Below, piece by piece: positions 6,678-12,422 of a stretch of DNA of 17,364 nt; the stretch's first letter is position 1, and every line of letters begins with the position of its first letter. This stretch comes from JAHFLF01 sp964560145 (lineage in GTDB: Bacteria; Patescibacteriota; Minisyncoccia; UBA6257; 1-14-0-10-44-23). Both the position numbers and the translations under genes were made by a program. The notes below the pieces were generated by a model. It did no database searches and was not told the DNA's origin. It saw nothing but the letters and a program-made list of their open reading frames with translations. The stretch is taken from assembly GCA_964560145.1 (NCBI GenBank), contig CAZLKS010000015.1, positions 1 through 17,364 of the forward strand, in the 5' to 3' direction.

Positions 6678-7589
6678 ATGCGCTCAATCAAAGGAAAAAA
6701 AATTACCTGGATAGATTTATTCAAGCCAACCGAAGAAGACATTCTCGCGCTAAAGAAAATCCATAAATTCCATCCGGTAATTCTCGATGAGCTCATCCAC
6801 CCCTCTTCGCGAACCCACATCGAAGAATATGGCGATTACCTGTTCCTCGTCTACCACTTTCCCGAATATGACCAAGAAGCAAAGACTTCACGCCGTACTG
6901 AAATCGATTTTCTAGTCACCAAGGACACCATCATCACCGTTCACTACGAAAATCTTGACCAACTCAATCTTCTTTTCGATTTACTCGCCCGCAATCAAAA
7001 AGAACGCGAACGAATTCTGAGCGGTGACACTATGCTGGCAACGTATTACACCTTCGAGAAGGCCATCTCTTTCTCGCTTCGCCAACTTCGCCACATCGAA
7101 GAACGTGTTGGCGCTGTTGGGCAAGAAATCTTCGGCGGCAAAGAGGAGCAACTTTTACAAACCATTTCCTACATCAAGCGCGACATTCTGGATTACCGGT
7201 TGATTGTTCATGCTCAAGAAAAGTTTTTCAGCGAACTCCACGCAATTGGATTAAAATTCTGGGGCGAAAAGAGCCGCGTCTACCTTACCGACCTCATCAA
7301 CGACAACGTCCCCGTTCATCGCAACCTGGAAAACTATTATCAAACGATAGAATCGCTCGAAACAACCAACGCACAACTTCTAGACGCCCAAACCAACAAG
7401 ATAATCAAACGCTTTACTATCGGCACCTTCCTTGGTTCCATCCCTCTTTATTTTGTATTTTTCTCGGAATTCGAGTATATTCACGAAATCTTCGCGTCAA
7501 CCGCGGTTCGCTTCTGGACAACCTTTATCCTCGTTCATCTACTCGTCGTAGCTCTCTGGGTCAGTTTCAAAAAAAGAAAAATCGTCTAG
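6678..7589 (+). CDS. CorA-like membrane protein lacking the GMN motif
   Basis: CorA-family proteins are pentameric divalent-cation channels. The 303-residue product has the family layout: an N-terminal alpha/beta domain (about 1-100), long charged helices (about 105-240) and two C-terminal membrane helices (about 245-262 and 277-296) with a basic tail FKKRKIV. In canonical CorA the first membrane helix ends in Y-G-M-N, which forms the selectivity filter. Here the equivalent stretch reads SIPLYFVFFSEFEYI (254-268) and contains no GMN. The protein may therefore transport something else, or sense rather than conduct. The ATG at 6678 is the first in frame and has a -10-like box 8 bases upstream. 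It is divergent from the secreted pair and 69 bases before cysS. Confidence 0.8.
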   Translation: MRSIKGKKITWIDLFKPTEEDILALKKIHKFHPVILDELIHPSSRTHIEEYGDYLFLVYHFPEYDQEAKTSRRTEIDFLVTKDTIITVHYENLDQLNLLFDLLARNQKERERILSGDTMLATYYTFEKAISFSLRQLRHIEERVGAVGQEIFGGKEEQLLQTISYIKRDILDYRLIVHAQEKFFSELHAIGLKFWGEKSRVYLTDLINDNVPVHRNLENYYQTIESLETTNAQLLDAQTNKIIKRFTIGTFLGSIPLYFVFFSEFEYIHEIFASTAVRFWTTFILVHLLVVALWVSFKKRKIV

Positions 7590-7636
7590 CCCCCTCTCTC
7601 CATTCGCATTATTACCGTCCCCCATTAGCATTGTTC

Positions 7637-7656
7637 GCGATTACTCTAGCGATTAC
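7637..7656. repeat. Two GCGATTAC octamers before cysS
   Basis: GCGATTAC occurs at 7637-7644 and 7649-7656, directly before the cysS start. The longer form TAGCGATTAC (7647-7656) recurs at 2563-2572 beside the dnaK gap. The whole corA-cysS spacer (7590-7658) shows no terminator and no Shine-Dalgarno. Confidence 0.4.
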
Positions 7657-7658
7657 TT

Positions 7659-8760
7659 ATGAAAATATTTGATACATTAACTGGCGAAAAAAAAGAGTTG
7701 GTCCAACCTAAAGACCGACCGCTCAACCTCTTCGTTTGCGGTCCGACCGTCTACGACTATCCGCACATAGGCAACGCCCGCACGTTCGTGTTCTTCGATA
7801 TGTTCGTCAGGTACCTACGCAGTCGTGACCTCAAAGTTTTCTATCTACAAAACGTCACCAACGTTGATGACAAGATAATTCAGCGTGCTATCGACGAGAA
7901 AACCACCTGGGACGCGGTGGCCAACCGTTTCGAACAGGCTTTCTATGATTACAATGAAAAGCTTGGCATTACGAGCGTGGACAAGTTCGCAAAGTCCACC
8001 GACTTCATTCCGCAAGTTATTGCTCAGGTAAAAACGCTGATAGAAAAAGGCCATGCGTATAAGATAGAAGGTGATGGCTGGTACTTTGACCTCAAGACCT
8101 TCCCGAGCTACGGCAAACTGAGCCGCCGCACTATGCAACAAGCCGAAACAAGCGCTGAGCAGGGCACAAGCCGCGTAGACAACAGCGACAAAAAGCGTAA
8201 TGCCGGCGATTTTTGCTTATGGAAGNNNNNNNNNNNNNNNNNNNNNNNNNNNNNNNNNNNNNNNNNNNNNNNNNNNNNNNNNNNNNNNNNNNNNNNNNNN
8301 NNNNNNNNNNNNNNNNNNNNNNNNNGCCCGCAAAACAATCAACGATTTGCAGACCCTCCTTGCTAAACTGGCAATGGCAAATGGCGAACCCACGAAAAAG
8401 AAAATTGACATAGTGGCTTTCGAGAAAGATTTTGCCGAAGCAATGGACGACGACTTCAATACCCCAAAGGCCTTAGCGGTCGTCGCTGAACTGACAACAG
8501 CAATCAACAAGCAAATCTGGAGCTTCAGCGAAGGTCAAGCCAAACAACTAACGCAGGTTTTGCGTAAAGCTTTTTCCTCGGTTGGCATCACTCTCGCCGC
8601 CCCCGTTATTCCAGAAGAAGTTCAAAAGCTCGCACAAAAACGAGAGTTATCCAGAGCTTCTAAACAGTTTACTCAGTCGGATGAGCTGCGCGCCAAAATC
8701 GAGGTGCTAGGATATATAGTAGAAGACACGCCAGCAGGCCCCCTCGTCCTCCCAAAGTAA
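7659..8760 (+). CDS. cysS: Cysteinyl-tRNA synthetase, interrupted by gap
   Basis: This class I synthetase charges tRNA-Cys. The N-terminal 189 residues (7659-8225) include FVCGPTVYDYPHIGNART, with zinc ligand Cys27 and the HIGH-type motif HIGN (36-39). They end in KKRNAGDFCLWK, matching the family's conserved DFALWK-like stretch. After the gap, 144 codons (8326-8757) give the helical anticodon-side region, with DDDFNTPKALAVV and the C-terminal LGYIVEDTPAGPLVL. The rest of the zinc site and the KMSKS loop are absent. The family is usually about 460-480 residues, so about 130-140 codons are missing, far more than the 100 N shown. The frame shift across the gap is therefore an artefact, not a broken gene. 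The start at 7659 fits the family; no Shine-Dalgarno is seen. Confidence 0.95.
8226..8325. other. Scaffold gap (100 N) inside cysS
   Basis: Placeholder of exactly 100 N. It hides the catalytic middle of CysS, roughly 400 bases judged by the family's usual length. Confidence 0.95.
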
Positions 8761-8778
8761 ACTTCTTCTCTCCCTAGC

Positions 8779-8852
8779 TGTCATCGCGAGGTACTCCGCG
8801 GCGATCCAGTGAGTTGTATAATCCTGGATTGCTTCGAGTACTCGCAATGACA
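8779..8852. repeat. REP/MITE-like palindrome (TGTCAT...ATGACA)
   Basis: The left arm (8779-8809) begins TGTCATCGCGAG and ends GATCCAG. The right arm (8824-8852) begins CTGGATTGC and ends CTCGCAATGACA. The arms are complementary apart from a few substitutions and small bulges. Palindromes with TGTCATTGCGAG-type ends are widespread repetitive elements in bacterial genomes. It fills most of the cysS-dnaB spacer, ending 12 bases before the dnaB ATG. Its loop contains a perfect TATAAT (8817-8822), which could act as a -10 box for dnaB, though no -35 is seen. Confidence 0.85.
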
Positions 8853-8864
8853 AACTAAATTTGT

Positions 8865-10196
8865 ATGGCCAAACTCCCCCCTCAACACATCGAAGCTGAA
8901 GAGTCCGTCCTCGGCGCACTCATGATCGACAAGAACGCTATTATTCGCGTTGCTGATCAGCTCCGTGACGGCGATTTTTATAAACCGGTACACAACATGT
9001 TGTACCGAGCCATTCTCGGCTTGTATGAAAAAAGCCAACCAATAGACATACTGACCGTCACCAACGCTCTTAAGGAAACTGGCCAACTCGAAACCATCGG
9101 TGGTGCCAGTTTTATCACTAGCCTCATAGATAAGGTGCCGAGTGCCAGCCACATCGAACACTACGCCGGCCTCGTGCGTGACAAAAAGGTTCTCCGTGAC
9201 CTCATCGCCACCTCAACTCAGATAACTGAAGACGCGTTTGCAACTCAAACCGATGTCGAGGAGCTTCTAGGCAACATCGAGAGCAAAATCCTTTCTATCT
9301 CGCAACACTCCATCAGTCAAAAGTTCTTCCCGGTTCGCGACGAGCTCAAAGCCGCTTTTGAACGTATCGAAAAACTCCATAATGGTGACGGTGGCATGCG
9401 TGGCGTCCCATCTGGATTCAAGCAGCTCGACAACATTCTCTCCGGATTCCAAAAGTCCGACCTCGTCATCATCGGCGCCCGTCCATCCGTCGGTAAAACA
9501 TCGCTCGTACTAGACATGGCCCGCCACGCCTCCATTCGCGAAGGTAAACACGTCGGCATCTTCTCGCTGGAAATGAGCCGTGAACAAATCATCGACCGTA
9601 TTCTCGCGGCTGAGTCCGCCGTACCACTCTGGAAGCTCCGCACTGGTAAGCTCACCGCCGAAAACGACTTCGAACTCATTCAACATGGTCTCGATGTGCT
9701 TTCGCGCGCACCACTTTACATTGACGACACGCCAAGCCCAACCATTCTGCAGATGCGTGCCATGGCTCGTCGCCTGCAAGCCGAACACGGCCTGGACATG
9801 ATTATCATCGACTACCTTCAGCTCATTCAACCACGCACCGGTAGTGACAATATCGTTTCGCAAATCACCGAAATTTCCCGTGGTCTTAAGCTACTCGCCC
9901 GTGAAATCAACGTACCAGTTATCGCCCTCTCACAGCTCTCCCGTGCTATCGACCAACGCGACTCGGGCATGCCACGCCTCTCTGACCTGCGTGACTCTGG
10001 TTCCATCGAGCAAGACGCCGACGTCGTTATGTTTATCTCACGTAAGGACCGCAACAAGGTTGGCCTTGACCCTGCGGAAGAAAACATCACCGAACTTATC
10101 ATCGCCAAACACCGCAACGGCCCACTTGGCAACGTCAACCTTAAATTCGATCAGGACCTGGCCTGCTTCCGCGCAATCGACACGCAACATTCATAG
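8865..10196 (+). CDS. dnaB: Replicative DNA helicase DnaB
   Basis: DnaB is the hexameric ATP-dependent helicase that unwinds DNA at the fork and contacts primase. The protein is complete at 443 residues, the usual size. The N-terminal helical domain (about 5-105) starts PPQHIEAEESVLGALM. The linker is about 106-180, and the RecA-like domain begins at VPSGFKQLDNILSGF. Walker A is GARPSVGKTS (204-213, Lys211), Walker B is MIIIDYLQLI (312-321, Asp316). RDSGSIEQDADVVMFISR and the arginine finger AKHRNGPLG (Arg417) follow. No intein or insertion. The start at 8865 gives the canonical N-terminus; there is no Shine-Dalgarno. It follows cysS and the palindromic element and precedes recR, all on the plus strand. 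Confidence 0.98.
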   Translation: MAKLPPQHIEAEESVLGALMIDKNAIIRVADQLRDGDFYKPVHNMLYRAILGLYEKSQPIDILTVTNALKETGQLETIGGASFITSLIDKVPSASHIEHYAGLVRDKKVLRDLIATSTQITEDAFATQTDVEELLGNIESKILSISQHSISQKFFPVRDELKAAFERIEKLHNGDGGMRGVPSGFKQLDNILSGFQKSDLVIIGARPSVGKTSLVLDMARHASIREGKHVGIFSLEMSREQIIDRILAAESAVPLWKLRTGKLTAENDFELIQHGLDVLSRAPLYIDDTPSPTILQMRAMARRLQAEHGLDMIIIDYLQLIQPRTGSDNIVSQITEISRGLKLLAREINVPVIALSQLSRAIDQRDSGMPRLSDLRDSGSIEQDADVVMFISRKDRNKVGLDPAEENITELIIAKHRNGPLGNVNLKFDQDLACFRAIDTQHS

Positions 10197-10202
10197 GCTG
10201 CA

Positions 10203-10277
10203 AAATACGAACATGATACGAAATTACGAACCGCTCGTTTGCCTCCCCTTTCGTAATTTCGTATACTTTTCGTATTT
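10203..10277. repeat. Nested inverted repeat of TTCGTA-type octamers before recR
   Basis: The inner arms are ATACGAAATTACGAA (10216-10230) and TTCGTAATTTCGTAT (10250-10264), a perfect 15-bp stem with a 19-base loop. The outer arms are AAATACGAA (10203-10211) and TTCGTATTT (10269-10277), 9 bp. The right side is close to tandem octamers of the type TTTCGTAN, continuing to 10283. It fills the dnaB-recR spacer. It could act as an mRNA processing or attenuation hairpin, or be a selfish repeat. Confidence 0.8.
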
Positions 10278-10289
10278 CGTAGCAAACAC

Positions 10290-10888
10290 ATGACTCCAGA
10301 TAGCATCAAAAAACTCGCTATACTCCTCGCTGAACTCCCCTCGCTCGGGCCTCGTCAGGCTACGCGGTTGGCTTTTCATATCGCCGGACTCGACTTGTCG
10401 ATAGTACATGAACTCACCCAGACACTTGAAGAGGTTTCTAAAATCAAGCGATGTATTCGCTGCTTCATGCTCGACAGCCTCAAGGATAGCCTCTGTGTCA
10501 TTTGTAGCAACCCGAAACGTAATCAAGCCTTAATAGCAATCGTCGAGAAAGAAACCGACGCTCACACGTTGGAAAAATCACACGCCTTTAATGGACGATA
10601 TTTAGTACTAAGCCTACTACCAAAAGACGGCATCTTGGAACCACATCACCGTCAGCGTCTCCAAGCACTGACGCATTTCATCGAAAATCTTCCGAGCGGT
10701 AAAGCCGAAGAAATTATTCTCGCACTCTCACCAACTACCCACGGCGACGTAAACGCCTCAGTTATCGCCGACGCCCTACAAGGTAAAGCAAATAAGATCT
10801 CGCGCCTCGGCCGCGGCATCCCAACCGGTGGCGAGATTGAATTCGCAGATGAAGAAACATTGAGCTTCGCCTTAAAAAACCGCAGCTA
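10290..10888 (+). CDS. recR: Recombination protein RecR, probably complete to the gap edge
   Basis: RecR works with RecF/RecO to load RecA at gaps. The 199 visible residues show the N-terminal helix-hairpin-helix (LAELPSLGPRQATRLAFHI) and a four-cysteine zinc motif (CIRC ... CVIC). The Toprim domain includes GRYLVL and ILALSPTTHGD, and the end SRLGRGIPTGGEIEFADEE is characteristic. The normal length is about 198-201 residues. The last visible bases are TA just before the N run, so the next codon is TAN, which can be a stop (TAA or TAG). The gene is therefore probably complete. No Shine-Dalgarno is visible before the ATG at 10290. It is usually found next to dnaX-ybaB, which are not here; its neighbour is dnaB. 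Confidence 0.96.
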
Positions 10889-10988
10889 NNNNNNNNNNNN
10901 NNNNNNNNNNNNNNNNNNNNNNNNNNNNNNNNNNNNNNNNNNNNNNNNNNNNNNNNNNNNNNNNNNNNNNNNNNNNNNNNNNNNNNNN
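10889..10988. other. Scaffold gap (100 N) after recR
   Basis: Placeholder gap of exactly 100 N. It starts at the probable recR stop codon and ends at a terminator hairpin. Unknown content may be lost here. Confidence 0.95.
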
Positions 10989-11012
10989 CAAACGCCCCTT
11001 TCGGGGCGTTTG
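10989..11012. terminator. Hairpin terminator between convergent genes
   Basis: CAAACGCCCC (10989-10998) pairs perfectly with GGGGCGTTTG (11003-11012) around TTTC. It lies between recR (plus) and the minus-strand gene ending at 11034, so it may serve both. The U-tract on the minus side is hidden by the gap. It is nearly identical to the hairpin at 11465-11486. Confidence 0.75.
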
Positions 11013-11033
11013 TTATCCTGCTCAATCCCTGAG

Positions 11034-11414
11034 TTACTTTTCGGCAGTAAACTTTATTTTGCTTTCATCAATCCAAGCGTCGTCACCCTCGGCGGCTGCA
11101 GGACTCTCTGGTGCCGGCCCATGTGCTTCCAGGCCAGATGCGACTACAAGCTCCCTATCCAAAATCACCTGCGATCCTCGCTTAATAACAATATGCGAAA
11201 TATCCTGGTCTTCTTCGTCATCGACATCAGAGTAGCCTTCAACGGTAACTTCAAGGCCAGCAACATCAACCCCAGCAGCCGTCAAAACCTTTAAAACGCC
11301 GGCGGAAGTTCCCAGATTCGCATCTTCTTGTTCGGTAGCATTAAGCAGTACCTGCCACATCGCCTCGGTTGAAACCTCTGAAGCTCCGCTCATTGCACTA
11401 TCAAGATTTGTCAT
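11034..11414 (-). CDS. Small acidic protein of unknown function
   Basis: Not recognised. The ATG at 11414 (MTNLDSAMSG) gives 126 residues. A longer reading from 11438 is unlikely because its start lies upstream of the -10 box TATAAT at 11433-11428. The N-terminal part (about 10-45) is likely helical. A central region (about 50-92) alternates in beta-like fashion, with VTVEGYSDVDDEEDQDISH and IVIKRGSQVILDREL. The tail is Ala/Pro/Glu-rich and acidic. No signal peptide, no cysteine and no membrane segment, so it is probably cytoplasmic. It lies downstream of rplU but has its own promoter, and the rplU terminator intervenes. A real gene is supported by the promoter, terminator and dense packing. 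Confidence 0.7.
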   Translation of the reverse strand: MTNLDSAMSGASEVSTEAMWQVLLNATEQEDANLGTSAGVLKVLTAAGVDVAGLEVTVEGYSDVDDEEDQDISHIVIKRGSQVILDRELVVASGLEAHGPAPESPAAAEGDDAWIDESKIKFTAEK

Positions 11415-11427
11415 GATTGATGAATTA

Positions 11428-11433
11428 ATTATA
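11428..11433 (-). promoter_or_regulatory. -10 box for the small acidic protein
   Basis: A perfect TATAAT on the minus strand, 13 bases before the ATG at 11414. The predicted leader is about 7 bases. The -35 region is weak (TTGTGG with an 18-base spacer) and overlaps the T-tract of the rplU terminator. Confidence 0.5.
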
Positions 11434-11464
11434 ATCAATGGTATCGTGACTCCACAAAAAATAC

Positions 11465-11486
11465 AAACGCCCCTCTCGGGGCGTTT
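11465..11486 (-). terminator. rplU terminator
   Basis: AAACGCCCC (11465-11473) and GGGGCGTTT (11478-11486) form a perfect 9-bp stem with a 4-base loop. On the minus strand this is followed by GTATTTTTTG, a good U-tract. It starts 8 bases after the rplU stop. Confidence 0.85.
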
Positions 11487-11494
11487 ATCGGATT

Positions 11495-11803
11495 CTATTT
11501 GATTCCCGTAATCTCCACTTCCGTGAAAGGCTGACGGTGAGTGTTCTTCTTGCGGCGGCGAGTCTTGCTGTGGTACTTAAAGACGATAACCTTATCAGCA
11601 CGGCCCTGCTTCAAAACCTTAGCAGTAACAGCGGCGCCAGTCACGAGCGGAGTACCAAGGTTCATCTTCTCGCCATCAACGGTGAGCAAAACCTTGTCGA
11701 AGGTAACAACATCACCCTCTTTAACTTCAAGTTTTTCAATTTTGAGCTTTTCACCTGGGGTAACGCGATACTGCTTACCACCGGTTTGAATGACTGCGAA
11801 CAT
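11495..11803 (-). CDS. rplU: Ribosomal protein bL21
   Basis: A complete 102-residue large-subunit protein of the usual length. It starts MFAVIQTGGKQYRVTPGEKL, the bL21 signature. The basic RNA-binding stretch FKYHSKTRRRKKNTHRQ lies at about 75-91, and the conserved end is VEITGIK. In most bacteria rplU is followed by rpmA (bL27). Here a terminator follows at once and the next gene is unrelated, so rpmA is elsewhere or absent. The ATG at 11803 has no Shine-Dalgarno. A long inverted repeat lies upstream (11813-11890) and could be a leader structure. Confidence 0.98.
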   Translation of the reverse strand: MFAVIQTGGKQYRVTPGEKLKIEKLEVKEGDVVTFDKVLLTVDGEKMNLGTPLVTGAAVTAKVLKQGRADKVIVFKYHSKTRRRKKNTHRQPFTEVEITGIK

Positions 11804-11812
11804 ATATCAGTT

Positions 11813-11890
11813 GGCTGGTTAATTAGTTAATCAATGAGAACAATAAAGGTCCGACCTCCGATTAACTGATTGCCAGATTAACCGCCAGCC
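11813..11890. repeat. Inverted repeat of GATTAACC-type octamers before rplU
   Basis: GGCTGGTTAAT (11813-11823) pairs with ATTAACC-G-CCAGCC (11877-11890), apart from a 3-base bulge. AGTTAATC (11825-11832) pairs with GATTAACT (11860-11867). On the right arm the plus strand reads in octamers GATTAACT, GATTGCCA, GATTAACC, GCCAGCCG. On the left arm the reverse complement reads GATTAACT, AATTAACC, AGCCAACT. It fills the spacer before rplU, so it would form a hairpin in its leader. This could be a ribosomal-protein leader or a repeat element; the known L21 leader was not matched. Confidence 0.65.
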
Positions 11891-11893
11891 GAC

Positions 11894-12214
11894 TTATTTG
11901 TTGTTGGCAATAATAACAGAGGTTGCGATAAATAGCAAGATACTCATCGCCACTGTCGTATTTGCGATAACAATAGCGGTAAAGTGCTCTCGCTGACTGA
12001 AAAATCGAGCTAAGAGAAAGTTAATGAGGACCAAAACTCCTCCCGTGGCAATCATCATAAAAACATCCTGTCGCGAACCAGTAAAATCCGGCTGTTGAGC
12101 ACTATCGAAGTGCATGATTACCTGCGTAACAGGCGAAAGGTGGACCCCGACTATGAGTGCACCAACTCCGACAATGATGGCACTAACGGCGAACATCGCG
12201 AGGATATACTTCAT
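11894..12214 (-). CDS. Small 3-TM membrane protein of unknown function
   Basis: About 106 residues with hydrophobic segments near 4-25, 54-73 and 82-102. A polar loop between the first two contains HFDSAQQPDFTGSRQDVF. I know no named family with certainty; proteins of this layout seem common in small-genome bacteria. The ATG at 12214 (MKYILAMF) is preferred. Other in-frame starts at 12226 and 12229 lie against or inside the -10 box, whereas 12214 is 14 bases downstream of it, the spacing seen at two other promoters here. It ends 90 bases before rplU and may be cotranscribed with it. Confidence 0.7.
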   Translation of the reverse strand: MKYILAMFAVSAIIVGVGALIVGVHLSPVTQVIMHFDSAQQPDFTGSRQDVFMMIATGGVLVLINFLLARFFSQREHFTAIVIANTTVAMSILLFIATSVIIANNK

Positions 12215-12228
12215 AATTGAACTCATCA

Positions 12229-12256
12229 ATTCTAACAGTATTGCTCAAAATCGCAA
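12229..12256 (-). promoter_or_regulatory. Promoter for the 3-TM protein gene
   Basis: On the minus strand TTGCGA (12256-12251), a 16-base spacer and TAGAAT (12234-12229). It overlaps a promoter on the opposite strand (12241-12269). The expected leader to the ATG at 12214 is about 8 bases. Confidence 0.4.
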
Positions 12257-12269
12257 AATTTTGTATTAT
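12241..12269 (+). promoter_or_regulatory. Promoter reading into the gap at 12288
   Basis: TTGCTC (12241-12246), exactly 17 bases, then TATTAT (12264-12269). Transcription would start near 12276 and run into the N run. It fits the tRNA-like 3' end seen after the gap. Confidence 0.5.
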
Positions 12270-12287
12270 CACTTGGTCACGAGTCGC

Positions 12288-12387
12288 NNNNNNNNNNNNN
12301 NNNNNNNNNNNNNNNNNNNNNNNNNNNNNNNNNNNNNNNNNNNNNNNNNNNNNNNNNNNNNNNNNNNNNNNNNNNNNNNNNNNNNNN
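12288..12387. other. Scaffold gap (100 N), probably holding a tRNA gene
   Basis: Placeholder gap of exactly 100 N in non-coding sequence, bounded by a plus-strand promoter and a tRNA-like 3' end. Confidence 0.9.
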
Positions 12388-12403
12388 ATTCCCGGTGAGA
12401 GCG
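12388..12403 (+). tRNA. Possible 3' end of a tRNA (isotype unknown)
   Basis: ATTCCCGGTGAGAGCG fits positions 58-73 of a tRNA. A58-T-T would end the T loop, and C61-C-C-G-G the T stem, with the invariant C61. TGAGAGC would be the 3' acceptor strand and G73 the discriminator. No CCA is encoded. The 5' part would lie in the gap and should begin GCTCTCA. Only 16 bases support this, so it is tentative. Confidence 0.35.
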
Positions 12404-12422
12404 CTAACACAAAAGGCGGGCT

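Noticed and set aside
8226..8325. cysS considered as a frameshifted pseudogene
   Set aside because: The frame change coincides with a 100-N placeholder and both visible parts are well conserved.
11013..11294. Extension of recR through the gap into downstream sequence
   Set aside because: RecR is already full length before the gap. The downstream reading crosses a terminator and is antisense to the small acidic gene.
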